A stretch of 64,000 bases of DNA from positions 620,001 through 684,000 of the forward strand of contig JBANDB010000002.1 in NCBI GenBank assembly GCA_037576215.1, written 5' to 3'. The position numbers and the translations under genes are program-made. Positions 34,909-46,980 of the stretch are shown here, piece by piece (positions within the stretch are counted from its first letter, which is position 1; each line of letters opens with the position of its first letter). Source of the stretch: Armillaria gallica (Eukaryota > Basidiomycota > Agaricomycetes > Agaricales > Physalacriaceae). The notes under the pieces were generated by a model. It saw nothing but the letters and a program-made list of their open reading frames with translations. It ran no database searches and was not told where the DNA came from.

Positions 34909-36186
34909 TTATTTCTGTGTACTGCCTTCCAAGCCCTCTTCCAAGTCCGGCCTTGCGCGCGAAGACATGTCCCGTTCGGATCCCGCATCCACTTGGCTGT
35001 CATTCTGCAAACTTGAATAATTTCTGAATCGAAGTGACGACCTCGGGATGCTTGCGCCCCAGGAGTCGTCTGGACGCGCATGCCCTGCTGCAACGCGGCC
35101 GACCAAAATTGTGGGCGCGATTGCCTAGAATAGACGTTGTAGTCACGACAAAGGAAAAGTAGAAGCAAGGAAGACATACTCTTATCGCAATCGCCAATAC
35201 TTCGACGTACTGTCCGGCTCCATCATTATGAACTTGGAACACCAGTAGAACAATTATCGCTACAGAGTATAGAGATGCGGATTCTACAAGCATCTCTATC
35301 AGTCTCTGATATACATGCATCCTTCCAGCAGCTCTGCCCACGCTCAGAATACGATATATAATGAGAAACGTGCACCACAGCAAGGTGGTCAAAATGAGTG
35401 ACGAGTATAGCCCAGCCCAGTTGACGACGTTCTCGAAGTACAAGGCTTGCGGTGGTAAAACTTTAGGCCCGAAAGCGGTGTAATAAGTTGCAATCCCTAT
35501 GCTAGCTATGTTTACATCTGAATAAGTCGTAGACCACCGGGTTTAGGAGTTCAAAGACGTGCCTGTTGCTAGTAGAATACAAGCAATCGGAACGAGCACA
35601 ACGAGCCATGGTCGTCTCCATACAATCCAACAGCGCCATATCTGGGAATTCGTAAGCAAGAATTCACACGAAAAAATAATATTTAATCCCATACCAAAGT
35701 AGCATCCGCAAGGACCGTGCTCAGAATTGCGTCGATCCCTATAGTCAATGAGATCCCAATGCTCGGACGGGCAGATCGATATGCGTCCACAAAGCTCTTC
35801 CCAGTAGCACCAAAATATGAGGTGTCCAACGCCCATTGGCAGTAAAAGTTGAAAGTCGCCAGAATGTACAAAAGGATGATGATACCACAAAAGAATTGCG
35901 GTTGTCTATAATTCTCACCCTTTTTTCTTGAGGCTAGACATGTCGGTCAGGGGAGATTAGCATCAAAAGAAGCAAACGATATAGACCAACAGTCCATAAG
36001 GTGACGGCAACCACTCCAGTATGTATCCCTTCCAAAATGAATCAGTCGGCGGAAAAGAACTTCCTGCGTGCGAGTATAAATTTGAGTTCACATACCATGT
36101 GTCAATGCGTTTAGTATTGCCACGTTGAATTGCGTATCTAGTGTAACAAAAACAGCATTGATCTCGCTGTCGATTGACTCTGGCAT
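34909..36186 (-). CDS. Orphan 7TM protein (member 10), replaced N-terminus
   Basis: Exons 2 to 6 and the rest of exon 1 are open and complete: ILSTVLADATLIW, WRCWIVWRRPWL (the usual Gly of the signature is Arg here), LTTLLWCTFLIIYRILSVGR, GRVAAGHARPDDSW and a Glu-rich tail. The codon aligned with the family ATG is ATT, and about eight bases are missing just after it, so the normal start is lost. The first ATG in frame within the conserved block is at 36184-36186 (MPESIDSEINAVF); the frame is also open upstream to 36366, which would give a longer N-terminus. The same altered 5' end is shared by fragment 5. Intron 4 has a GC donor. Confidence 0.65.
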
Positions 36187-36275
36187 AGCAGTCCTAGTTT
36201 CTAGCGACAATGAGGTGACCCCAAAAGAAAACAAGGGGGGGGATATGGCCGCTTGTTTATCGAGCAACCAGTTCG

Positions 36276-36282
36276 TTATATA
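36276..36282 (-). promoter_or_regulatory. TATA-like element of 7TM member 10
   Basis: TTATATA is retained in the CGTTATATA context, 90 bases upstream of the ATG in the conserved block, although the family start codon itself is lost. Confidence 0.4.
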
Positions 36283-36289
36283 GGTAGTA

Positions 36290-36880
36290 CAGTAGAAGAT
36301 TAGATCTGTGATGGGGCGCAGCCAATGCATTACGACTTCACCGTCGGACCAGGTGGTGATAAGCACTAATGTCCTGTCTGATACGAGCGTACGGTGTCGA
36401 CTGGTATCAATGGGAAATATTCAATTCAGTGGGAGGCTTCGAGATCGTGGTAAGCGCCCCATCTGATGCGAGAAAGCCCACACTGAAGCGCGTAGAAAAT
36501 GAAACTTTGAATTCTTGTTCTGATGAGTTGGATGATTAATTTCAGGAAGGCTGGGAAGCACGGAGCGCTCAGGCATGAGAAGAATGAACATTTGGACATC
36601 ATGATACTAGCAGAGATTCGATGGTAGTGGACCGAAGTCCCGAAAGTCACTCTCCGAGGTTATGGCACTGCCGATGAACGGTTCCAGAACTGCATTTTGA
36701 AAGCAGGCTTTTGAAACAGATGGGTTGTAGGAGGCGATCTTCTGCTTGTCTCGCATGTGAGAACGTGAGAGAACAGGCTATCGTTCTCGACGACTTGGGA
36801 GGTGAATTACGAATTGCATCTATTGATGAGCGCTCGGATGGCAGTTATTGATCTTGAAGGTGGCGCCGCATATCATCATA
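36290..36880. other. 5' flank of member 10, near-copy of the flank at 15.9 kb
   Basis: Long runs are identical to 15.90-16.44 kb, much closer than the flanks of other members, so members 5 and 10 and their flanks come from a recent duplication. Confidence 0.6.
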
Positions 36881-39800
36881 GCTTGAGCCTCGGTTATCAG
36901 CCTAGGGCTGCAACCCCCCGGCTAAGTCAGCGGCGACCAGAAACAATCAGCACCCCATCAAATGTAGCGTGGGGTCATTGATACCAGAGCACATGAAGAG
37001 ATGTTATTGGCTCTCGCTATCCTCCCCTTGTGAACTGGTTCCTTCTGATCGAGTTTCTTACGAACGATGACAGTTTATGATGACACTGGAAGCCCGTAGC
37101 CACGGGGCAACACTAGACGACTCAGCTCACACAGACGTGCAAGGAACGAGCTCGGTATTCGTAGAAACGACGGTACAGGTGGTGGTAGACTAGAGAGCCG
37201 TGACATGGCGATACAAGGTATGTACGTCACACCGGCAATAGCCGAGGTAACCGGCATCCGGGTTACAGACACCTTACGGTAGAAACGATGTATTTGGTTA
37301 CGCGACTTGAACAGCCTCTGCCGGTAGGCCGGGCGAACGTCGAGACGTCAAGGCGCTAGAGTAGTATTATGAATAACCCAAAAAAGCCGAATCAAAAGAA
37401 GATAAACGCACAAGAGGAACCTATGCATCGACTCCATATTATATGGTCACGTAAATAGTGGCGGAACCCGTTGTATTCCTAGTGTCGGTCGACGGGTGCC
37501 GTCGGGTGCATCTTCGCAGCAAAAGATGGTCAAGGAACCTTGAGCATCGTTCTCTTCGCATTGATATATGGTAACTCAAGACGTCTCCGTTTCCCAGCAG
37601 GGTCCTGCCAGTGATTTCTAACGACGTCGTTACAGGAGACGTGGACACCAAAGGCCTGAAGCTGAAGGAGCTTCGTGCGCATATACACTTGAACCTTTCC
37701 CTATATACGACAAGACGAGAAGGTCAGTTTGAGGTCAGAGTCCAAGAAATCGATGTGGGTCCAGTGCAAAATCCTGCGACAAATTTTATAAGATTACGCG
37801 CATACAAGACATTGAGGACATAAAATACCATTGATACGTCCAGTAGAAACACATACGAGCAGAAGAAAAGAGGATCTAGACATCGTTAATAAAGCAGTAC
37901 AAGAAAGGACACAGAACGCACCTGTCTCCAGAACAGTGTAGTTGTTGTCCGTTACGCGTCATTCGTCGAGTACATCCTCGCAGAGCCTGATACAGAGCTT
38001 GATACATCTGGAAACGCGAAAGTTCAGTGTCGCGACAGGATATGACTGCGACGAGAACATACAAAAAAGAGTCGCTCAGCCACGTCCTTTACAATATAGA
38101 GATTGTAGGTGATTCAATTGCGCTAGAAAACAAAATATTGCCGATAAAGAAGATCTGCAGTGCCTTCGTGCAGTACATAAAGCAACAACAAAAGACTCGG
38201 ATTGGAAGACGCATGGATATTTCCGTGTCATTTTCTTCCGAGATCAAACCAGTGCTACATGTAAAGGTGGGCACCGTCAGAGAAGAGAGACAGCCTTTGG
38301 AAGGAGTATGGTCGTCAAGGATATCGACGATTCGATGTCGACGGGGGTCGGAGGTAAACAGAGGCTATGACGTAAGGTACTCCCGTTTCTTTCCTTCCAC
38401 CACCATCGCAGTGCTCATCTGGCAACAGCGACCTTTATCACCTCGCCATTACTGCCACAACGGCCATTTCCTGCCTGCTGATCAAGAGCTGCCGACATAG
38501 AGAAACCCAGAACGCGCAACATCGTTGAGCCAAACGTAACGTCTGTTTTTCTGGGGCGTACGCAATATTCGAGGTGAGTTTTGGAACAGCGTTCTCATTC
38601 TAAAAGTAATAAAACAGAATTTGTGTAGGTACGCTCCAATGGCCCTCGCATAGCTACGATGTATGCGCATAAGGCGAGCACAGGAATGAACGACGGCCCT
38701 CCGATGAGCTAGCTGGAAATCCTAGCAACGAGCCTGGGGCGCGTAGAACAATGGTTGGGGCACATACTGCGGGATGTTGTGTCGAGGGTACGAATGGCCC
38801 ATCATCGCTGACGTCGACCCCAATGGGCAGTATGATAGCGTACGCAATGCGCACGAGTGTGCTTTTTGATGATTCGTCGCGGTGACTGTGTATCCGTACC
38901 GTGCGTATTTACTCGTCTACGTGTCTCCTTAAAGACTGACTGCCATGCGTAGGATGGTCTCTTTGAGAGTTTTTCGTCAACGCGGCGCGATTAGGGCCCT
39001 CACGACCCTACCGCTCTTCTCTTGTTCGACTACGAAGCATGCGTGTAGGACACGAACATAAAGGCCGACTCTCTGCCGAGTCAGCTGGGGGCCTTGGCGA
39101 CGACCTTGGGGCTAGGAGCGTGGAGCAATGGTTGCACCGTATATCATGGGTCGTCTTGTCGAGGATACGAATGACCCATCATCGCTATCGTTGACCCCGA
39201 TAGTCCATGTGATAGCATATCTTATTGCGCCATTCATCACGAACAGCGACGCGACGGCGGTTCCTGTCAGCCTTTGGTCCTACAGAATTCACGATTTGGA
39301 TCATTGAGTAGGGTGCCAGTAAAGCTCCACGATATCGACTTTAGGTGTATCGCTATAAGCTAGTCAGCTCCCTATAGCCTTCCTGATTCACAACTCAGCC
39401 TAGCTTCGGCTTCAGCCCCCGGTCCCGAACTTTGCAGTTGTGATTTTGTAGGTCTACCCGCCATTCGTTTCGTCAAAGTATGGCCAAGACATCCCCATCG
39501 TGATTGCTCACGGATGGCAGCCGGGAACGTCTCGTCCGGGGATGACTTATGACTTTTCCCGATTGCTTTTCGGATATTTATGTCCTCAATAGACACATTC
39601 GCTCTTGGATGTAGGGAAGAACTATGTCTTCGTACCGTGCGTACTATAGTTTATTCATCTACATGTCTCCTTAAAAGCTGAAAACCCGATTGCCAGGCCT
39701 GGACGGTCTCTTCGAGAGTGTTTCGGCAACTCTGCGTGATTGGGAGCTTTCATTATTTCTGTGCGTCCCAGGTCCCTCATCTTTATTCTCACTCTAACGT
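36881..39800. other. Module C copy 3, decayed, with an inserted MITE-like element
   Basis: The first 1.7 kb is a close copy of module C copy 1 (16.44-18.2 kb). Two pieces related to the candidate gene at 59.6 kb occur at about 38700-38870 and 39080-39250. The right end (about 39400-39800) begins the segment that is repeated at 44.9 and 50.4 kb (GACATCCCCATCGTGATT). Open frames are short and inconsistent. Confidence 0.4.
37086..37268. mobile_element. Small MITE-like insertion, 183 bases, ACA target duplication
   Basis: Comparison with the homologous place at about 16710-16720 shows a precise insertion. The empty site reads GATGACACCTTACGG; here it reads GATGACA, then 183 extra bases, then ACACCTTACGG, giving a 3-base ACA duplication. 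The ends are imperfect inverted repeats (CTGGAAGCCCG and, from the other end, CTGTAACCCGG). No open frame of note lies inside. Confidence 0.75.
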
Positions 39801-39810
39801 TGACTGAAGA

Positions 39811-41270
39811 TTGAATGACGACGATTGCTGTTTATTGCGAAAGAGTACTAGGCATGGTACAATGTTGCTAGGAACCTCGATAGCCATACACCCCTTTGAG
39901 TGGCGCACGGCAGCCCAGGTAAGTCATTCAATACTTGCCGAAATGCCCATCTCATCGATAAATTCTCCAGGCCCCTCTCACGACTACCTCCTCCCCCTCT
40001 CGGACCTCTCCACCGAGTTCTGCACCCCAGTTATCATCTACCACCAAATCGGAAACTCCCGCTTGACACATCTCCCATCGAAATCGCCGTTCTGGCTTAT
40101 CAATCTCTTCATCAATGGACTAGTCAACCTCTGTAGGCACTTGCGTATCCAAGACGGGTTCGCTCATTCATGGTGCGGGAGGCTGGGTCTAGAGGTGAAT
40201 GTGCAAAGGCAGCCGGAGGGGTTGCACCGCTCCGTGTTGACCAATTCGTTGACAAATACGGGGAAGCGAAATCGTGTCAACTAGGGAGTCGATGAAGGCC
40301 TTCCGAGATGATGTACAGGAGCGGCTGACTGTCGGCGTGGCGGATATGGAAGTATACGGCAGCGCGTTCCGCAAGAAGCACGGATGTCTCGTGGACTCAT
40401 GGCCGGAAGAGCTGGCGTAATCGACAAACCATGAATTCATCAGCAGATATCTCGGATGTGCGTGGGTTTTACGTCTCATTATCTTTCTATATGCTGATGA
40501 TACCCCTTGCAGATCCACCGGACATGGATTATCGTTGATCCTATTTACCGTGTTTGTGTTCCGATTCTTGTGATCAGTGACCAAGCAGATACCGGAGAAG
40601 ACTTCATCGTCGAGCTATATGTCGTATAGTGTGATGGTGCGATCCCTCAGCCGTTGGACTCTTAAATGAGTTCACTCTTGTTGGTTGAGATATAGCTTTT
40701 ATCCAGCTAGGTATGGCACCATTCTTTGCGTTAATGTTCGGAAAATGATGCGTGAAAAGTACCCGAATAAAGAAATCGCGAAACGTTCATTTAGGATCGA
40801 CCTCGTGCTTTGGCTTCTAAGTCTCGCCGGATGCTTCGAAGGACGGATTCAGCCATTCATGACGAGTCATAGGTTGTATGTTTAACCAACACCACTTTGA
40901 CATCGCCACGAAGGCATCAGAATAGTCCGATAGTCTGGACTATCCATGGCTTACGCTTGGTGCCAAAGCTTCAAAGTTCAGTATCTACGTTCTCTCGATG
41001 CTACGTTACATGGAAACGGTCATTTCCGAATGGTATCACCAATGACCATCCAGCCAATGACGGAGGCGGGATGGCGGCGGGGAATGTCAATCACCACCTA
41101 AGGCACTAGATCTTCGCAAAACATCTTCCTCATAACCTCATGACTGCATATGTTAGCCCGAACGAGCCCATTCATTGGCAACGGTAGTCGGAAAATTGCT
41201 GACGCCGTGATAAGGGACTATTTTCGACTGATGCTAACTTGCTCGGTTCCCCGCATCATGAAAACATACC
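39811..41270 (+). pseudogene. Proline-iminopeptidase-like hydrolase relic 2
   Basis: Order and motifs match S33 prolyl aminopeptidases. After an intron, SHDYLLPLSDLSTEFCTPVI leads into YHQIGNSRLTHLPSKSPFW, INLFINGLVNL and IQDGF. The nucleophile elbow reads AHSWCGRLGLE in place of GHSWGGMLGLE, with three residues missing before it. Exon 1 has lost about five bases and meets a stop. Downstream, after a frameshift near 40280, the lid region (FRDDVQERLTVGVADMEVYG, then DSWPEELA followed by a stop) and a WTIVDPIYRVCVPILVISD piece remain. The conserved tail of unknown origin occupies about 40690-41270. It is not functional. Confidence 0.8.
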
Positions 41271-41407
41271 AGTGAACAACGCTTAACGGTTCCTGACCGC
41301 GTCATACGCGTCATCTGTTCCCCCCGCTCGAACAAGGACACTCATGCTACACTTGTCTTTTCGTTTCTACTCCATGGCTGATGCCCAGAGAAGGCGACAT
41401 GGAAAGC

Positions 41408-41415
41408 TATAAAAG
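41408..41415 (+). promoter_or_regulatory. TATA box of Ala/Pro-repeat gene 1
   Basis: TATAAAAG lies 80 bases upstream of the ATG, followed by GAGGGATTAAACCAGCA, which is conserved in front of all three copies. Confidence 0.75.
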
Positions 41416-41487
41416 AGGGATTAAACCAGCATGTATTATTCTCAAGCCCTCATAACTGTAGAGCTTGTTCATCTCGTTTACTTCACT

Positions 41488-42447
41488 ATGTTCACTCAGA
41501 TCTCTTTCGCTGCTCTCCTCGCTGTACCTCTCCTTGCGAGCGGCGCGGTCATTCCTGTCGTCCTTCCCCGTGATGATATTACGGGCAGGCAGGTTATTAC
41601 CATCTCCCCAACCCTTCCCATCCTTCCCATCCTTCGCCGCGACAATGGCGCTGTTATCAAGGGCAGACAGGTCGTTACGATTTCCCCGACCATTCCCATC
41701 CTTCCCCGCGACAATGGCGCTGTTATCATGGGCAGACAGGTCGTTACTATCTCCCCGACCCTTCCTATTGCACTTGCAGCGCCTGTTGCGCCTATTGCGC
41801 CAACCGCGCCGATTGCACCTGTAGCGCCTCTCGCACCCATTGCCCCGACTGCACCCATTGCTCCGACTGCACCCATTGCGCCTCTCGCGCCTATTGCCCC
41901 TGTTGCCCCGGCCGCGCCTATTGCGCCTCTCGCACCTATTGCACCAGTTGCCCCGCCCGCACCCATTGCGCCTCTCGCACCGATTGCACCGATTGCACCG
42001 ACCGCACCGATTGCTCCTGTAGCTCCTGTTGCGCGCAGGCAGGTTATTACGATCTCTCCGATCCTTTCTGGTCTCCTTCCCCGCGAAGATGGTGCTGTTT
42101 TCATGGGCAGGCGAGCAGTTCCCGCTCCTATTGCGCCGATTGCTCCGACCGCACCTATTGCGCCTCTTGCACCCATCGCACCCATTGCCCCGACCGCACC
42201 CATTGCCCCTGTTGCACCTCTCGCACCTATTGCACCAGTTGCCCCGACCGCACCGATTGCTCCGACCGCACCTATTGCCCCTGTTGCGCCTCTCGCTCCT
42301 ATTGCACCGACCGCTCCCATTGCGCCTCTCGCGCCTATTGCCCCCATTGCCCCGACCGCTCCCATTGCTCCTGTAGCTCCTGTTGCGCGCAGGCAGGTTA
42401 TTACGGGCTCCCCGGTTATCTCCCCAGTCCTTCCCCGTGGAGAATGA
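41488..42447 (+). CDS. Secreted Ala/Pro-repeat protein 1
   Basis: A single-exon gene of 319 residues. The start at 41488 gives a typical signal peptide ([20 protein letters not shown]), 80 bases after a TATA box; the longer upstream frame from 41431 is unlikely. The mature part has three units built on [10 protein letters not shown] plus LPRDNGAVI, followed by two long runs of APIAP, APVAP, APLAP and APTAP. The runs are separated by [20 protein letters not shown] and a GRRAVPA joint, and the protein ends [20 protein letters not shown]. The RQVxTxSP motif thus occurs five times, twice after Arg-Arg, which would suit cleavage by a Kex2-like protease. The Ala/Pro runs should be extended or polyproline-like, as in cell-wall or matrix proteins. 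No known family is recognised. Confidence 0.85.
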   Translation: MFTQISFAALLAVPLLASGAVIPVVLPRDDITGRQVITISPTLPILPILRRDNGAVIKGRQVVTISPTIPILPRDNGAVIMGRQVVTISPTLPIALAAPVAPIAPTAPIAPVAPLAPIAPTAPIAPTAPIAPLAPIAPVAPAAPIAPLAPIAPVAPPAPIAPLAPIAPIAPTAPIAPVAPVARRQVITISPILSGLLPREDGAVFMGRRAVPAPIAPIAPTAPIAPLAPIAPIAPTAPIAPVAPLAPIAPVAPTAPIAPTAPIAPVAPLAPIAPTAPIAPLAPIAPIAPTAPIAPVAPVARRQVITGSPVISPVLPRGE

Positions 42448-43075
42448 TTTTGTTAGTAACAATGTCTTTCAAGCTAATTCTACGCTCACATTTTATTCAA
42501 ACAGAACGGCCATCGGCCTTCAAAGGACTAGAGAAAGTCTTGCGAATCAGAGTGTTTCAGTGAACAAGTAAATAGATCGAGAAAAAATATTGCTGGATAG
42601 TAGCAAATATGCCAATGACTATCAAATCTTTCGAGTTTCCTGTCGTTCGGAGTTTCCTACACTGACGTTTTTCGTGAAGACATCGCTATTACGACATCGT
42701 TCATCGTCTGCAGGCTTTCAGCTCAAGTACTGCATGTGCAGGCAGAGGAACTCGAGAGTTCTCGACGAGACGGAATACGCGATTTTTAACGGCCGCATAC
42801 GAACGTCTTAGCGGTCGTCGATCAAGTTTGTCGTGGAGCCGTAGTACATCATCTCACTTGAGCTCGTACATCAGTCTTCGAAATTCGGGTTGGAGTGGGG
42901 CTACGAGTCAGTGGCGACAACGACAGCACCTTATTAAATCCGATGTCGGACATTCTTCTGCTTCAGTACATGATACTTGTTATCGAACTGGATCTTTTGT
43001 GGGCGCCAATATAGAACCTGCATGAAGTGGAGATTCGGGATACGACAATGATACAACCAAATACATGTAGGAAAA
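42448..43075. other. 3' flank shared by the Ala/Pro-repeat genes
   Basis: The flank after the stop is nearly the same as 47977-48600 and partly 53286-53450. It contains a minus-strand frame (RPLKIAYSILSRTLEFLC-like at 48.2-48.3 kb) that is not kept open here. No gene is called. Confidence 0.5.
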
Positions 43076-43084
43076 CTAGAAAAA

Positions 43085-43494
43085 CGCACGCGTACCAATC
43101 CCATCGGTCACCTTGTCGACATACCCACAGGAGAATGGGTCACGCTTGCCGGGCTTCCAGTCTTTCCAGTCATACTTGTCGACGAACACAGGCCCCCATT
43201 GGCATTTGCTGTACGGCCATTGAGAAGGGCACTTGAATCCGCACGGGGGCTGTTCGAAGCTAATCAGAATCGGAAGAGAAGAGAAGAAAGAAGATATACG
43301 TACGTCATCCAGGCAGGGACAGTATTCTGGGACGTCTGTTGGACAATGCTTGTCCGTTCCTGGCCAGGTCCCAAGAAGGCTCCCAGGGAGCGTAAGAACC
43401 ATAGTAGTCGCTTCCTTGGATGGTTGTATTTTCTGCTATCGACGGGTGCTGCCGGAGAGGCCGGGGACGATGAGAGCAGCGAGTGAGAAACGCA
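43085..43494 (-). pseudogene. Cysteine-rich secreted protein relic 1
   Basis: The start (MRFSLAALIVPGLSG) and signal peptide are kept but shortened, followed by a deletion that brings a TAG into frame; a second one-base change lies before the WPGTDKHCPTDVPEYCPC block. Exon 2 (PPCGFKCPSQWPYSKCQWGP to GYVDKVTDGI) is open and ends at a GTACGCG donor. Exons 3 and 4 are missing: the sequence ends about 43085 and continues as unrelated flank. The intact version lies at 56.6-57.3 kb. Confidence 0.85.
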
Positions 43495-45390
43495 TGGTGA
43501 TGAACGAGTTAGAGTTGGAAGTGGGAATGAGTGAACAGAAATGGATAGACGAGGGTGGAGAGTCAATCTGGAGAATGATTTACAAGCTCATTATACATCG
43601 TGCGTCCCTGCTACGATATACAGGTGAAGACGAAGCATTCAGAGTAGGAGAAAGCCCGGCATGAGGTCGGTGAAGCATGCGGTAATGAAAAAGAAAAAAA
43701 ACGGCGTAAAATTCATTTTAAGGGTCAAAAGAATCTTGCGTTCACCGGTGATATCTAGGTTGGATAGAGAGCACGAATGCGAGCGGTGCTGTGATGCGAG
43801 GAATGATACGGCGGTCGACGTTCCGTGAATTCGTCGATCGTCGTTCTTTCCCGACAAGAGGGAGATTGACGACGAGCCTCCACTCGCCCCGTGTCTTCGA
43901 ACAGTAACCGCGGGCATATGCAGGTGTCAACTACCGCCGACTCAAAAGGACGATTGGCGATGATCACGGTGGCTCGACAGTGTCGTGTTCCATTTGATAA
44001 GGCCATCTTGAATGCGGAAAGATCCATCGCGCCAGCTTTCGATGCTTCAGGGGCACTACAAGCGAGTGTCGCCGTCTGCATGTTGTTCCCTAATCCACGT
44101 CAAGCTCCATTTGAAGGGAGCGAGCGCTGATTTCAAGGCTAGTGCTCATTAGGAAACACATTGGTGGACTCTATGAGCGTCGGAACTCCTGAGCGAGTAT
44201 ATGAAGAGAGAAATTTGAGCATCGCTGTTCTTCATTTATCTCATGATTGAAAACAGTATATCATTCTTGCTTGCAGTGAAAGAGAAACAATTTAGTCGAC
44301 TGCGCGAACTGAACAATTCCGCTGGTCCTAGGCTTAGGCTTAGAGTCGGCACTAAAGCAGTATTATGAATAAAGCAGGATTATCTAAATCAAGGGAAGAG
44401 TCGCGTACCAGAGAAGCCTGTGCGTCAGCTTGATACCATACCGCAACCCACACGTCGTCAGGCGCATCCACGCGGCACTGAACCATAAAGATGGTTGGGA
44501 AACCTCCAACATCGTTCTTACCACACATAGGTAGCTCAAGACGTCTTCGCTCTTCAAGACGGCCATTATTTCCGATGATGTTGCTACAGGAGCTCCGAGC
44601 CGTGGACCGTCTACAGATATTTCTCTATCACCATCAAGGCCGTGCTAGTTAAAAGGCGAGCCCTAGAATAGAGAGACAAGGAGATTTTCAAAGGAAATGG
44701 ATGTCGAAGGCTTGAAGTCGGAGGTAAATAGAGCTGTGACGTAACGACTCCCATTTCTTCCTTTCCACCACCATCATGGTGCTCATCGCTGGCAACAATG
44801 ACCTCTATCACCTTGCCATTGCTACGTCAATGGTTATCTCCTTCTTGCTGATGTCTATGAAGAGCCGGCGCATCAAGTTTCTTTTGCCAACGTACCTTCA
44901 GTTCCTACTTGGCTTGCGAGATTTTCGTACGGCAAAGACATCTCCATTGTGATTATTCGCAGATGGCGACCGTGAACGTCTCGTCCTGGGATGACTTATG
45001 ACTTGGTCCGATGTCCATGTCCTCAATAGACGTATTCGCTCTTGGATGAAGTTCAACATCTGTGCGTTTGTATTGTGCGTACTTGCTCATCAACGTGTTT
45101 CCTTAAAAGCTAACTGTCAGGCATTGGATGGTAATTTTCCATTCCAGTCGCAAAAGCCTACATCGCTACCACATCATCCCTGACTTCGTAGTTCAAGGAC
45201 TGAATGATGTGCGATGGTGAGGTTGTTCGATTACCATGTTCTACTCATGCTGATCTGTGCTTGCAGGAACGTTGTCACCATACCCTCAACGTCAACATCG
45301 GCCTCTTCGAGAGCGTTTCGGCAACATGTCAGCGTGATTTGGCCCTTTCATTATTTCAGCGCGTTCCCGGTCTCGCCTTTCTAAAGATAG
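43495..45390. other. Upstream flank of the broken gene and module C copy 4
   Basis: Bases 43690-44150 match the upstream flank at 57.54-57.97 kb. Bases 44160-45390 match 49.59-50.85 kb almost base for base and carry module C pieces (44740-44900, TTTCCACCACCATCATGGTG). A 70-codon plus frame at 45204-45416 is repeated at 50670-50882, but it crosses what looks like an intron and has no domain. Confidence 0.45.
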
Positions 45391-46840
45391 ATGTCGATGA
45401 CTGCTGTTTATTGTAAAGGCAAAGAGTACCAGGCATGGTACAATGTTGCCATCAGTTCCGATACCCTTTGGGTGACACACGGCAGCCTAGGTAAGTCATC
45501 TTCAATACTTGCCGAATTGCCCGTCTCATCGATTAACTTCTCCAGGTCCATCCCACGGCTACCTCCTCACCCTCTCGGAGTTCTGTACCCTAGTTATCGT
45601 CTACGATCAAATCAGAAACTCCCGCTTGGCACATTTCCCATCAAACCCAGTTTTTTTGGCCTATCGATCTCTTCATCGACGAAATAATCAACCTCCTAGA
45701 ACACTTGCGCGGTTCGACTTCCTTGACCATTCATAGGGCGCGATGCTCAGTCTAGAGTTGGATGTGCAAAGGCGGTCGGAGGAATTGCATGACTCCATGT
45801 TGACCAACTTGTTGATGGATATGGGGAAACGGGACCGCGTCAACTTGGGAGTCGATTAAGGCCTTGCTCGGATGATATACAGAAAGGGCTGGCTGTTGGC
45901 GTGGCGGACATGGATGTGTACGGCTAAGCGTTCCGCAAGAAGCACGGATGTCTCGTGGATCCATGGCCGGAAGCGCTGGTGTACTCAACAAACCATGGAT
46001 TCATCAGCGGACATCTCGGATGTGCGTGAGTTGTACGTATCATTATCTTTCTATATGTTGATGAAGCCCCTTGCAGATCCACCGGACATGGATTATCGTT
46101 GATCCTATCAACCGTGGTTGTGTTCCGACCTTTGTGATCAATGGGCGAGCGGATATCGCTGAGGACTTTGTCGTCGAGCCTATATATCCTACAGGCGTGG
46201 TGGTACAAATCACTCAGTCGTTGGACTCTTAAAAGAGATCGCTCTTGTTCGTTGAGACACGACTTGTATCCAGCTAGGTCTGGCGCCATTCTTTGCTTCG
46301 CTAGTTTGCCTGAAAATGATGCGTGAAAAGTACCCGAATACAGAAATCGTGAAACCTTCATTTAAGATCGACCTCGTGCCTTGGCTTCTAAGTCTCGTGG
46401 GACGCTTCGAAGGACGGATTCAGCCATTCATGACGAGTCATAGGTTGTACGTTCAACCAACACCACTTCGACATCGCTACGAAGGCATCAGAAGAGTCCG
46501 ACAATCTGGACTACCTATGGCTTACGCACCAAAGCTTCAGATTTCAGTATCTACATTCTCTCGACGCTACATTGCACGGAATCGGTCTTTTCCGAGCGGT
46601 ACCACCAATGACCATCCAGCCAATGACAGAGGCGGGATGGCAGCGGGGAACACCAATCCTCACCCAAGGCACAAGATCTTCGTAAACCATCTTCCTCATA
46701 ACCTCATGACTGCATATGTTAGCCCGAACGAGCCCATTCATTGGCAGCGGTGGTCAGAGGAGGTTGACGCCGTGATATGGGACTATTTTCGACTGATGCT
46801 AACTTGCTCGGTTCCTCGCATCATGAAAACATACCAGTGA
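45391..46840 (+). pseudogene. Proline-iminopeptidase-like hydrolase relic 3
   Basis: Exon 1 (45391-45490) is intact: YCKGKEYQAWYNV, ending HGSLG at a GTAAGT donor. Exon 2 after 45545 gives PSHGYLLTLSEFCTLVIVYD and then a frameshift. The nucleophile elbow reads DHS-stop-GAM, a TAG replacing the Trp codon of GHSWGG. The C-terminal half keeps WTIVDPINR, VINGRADIAEDFVVEPIYPT and ITQSLDS before a stop. The acid residue of the triad (in GRADIA) survives, the His region does not. The tail at 46316-46840 is open for 174 codons but belongs to no family that I recognise. Confidence 0.85.
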
Positions 46841-46972
46841 ACGACGCTTAACGGTTCCTGACCGCGTCATACGCGTCATCCATTCCCCCCACTTGAACAA
46901 GGGCACTCATTCTGCACTTGTCTTTTCGTTTCTACTCCATGGCTGATGCCCAGAGAAGGCGACACGGAAAGT

Positions 46973-46980
46973 TATAAAAG
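46973..46980 (+). promoter_or_regulatory. TATA box of Ala/Pro-repeat gene 2
   Basis: TATAAAAG lies 80 bases upstream of the ATG, with the same GAGGGATTAAACCAGCA context as in gene 1. Confidence 0.75.

Noticed and set aside
41407..42462. Very long antisense frames (351 and 289 codons) opposite Ala/Pro-repeat gene 1, and similar ones opposite gene 2
   Set aside because: They are produced by the GC-rich triplet repeat, give Arg/Asn-Gly or Gly-Ala strings, and lack starts, promoters or signals. The plus-strand frame has a signal peptide and TATA box.
45204..45416. 70-codon frame repeated almost identically at 50670-50882
   Set aside because: Similarity reflects recent segment duplication; the frame crosses an intron-like GTGAGG to TTGCAG stretch and has no domain.
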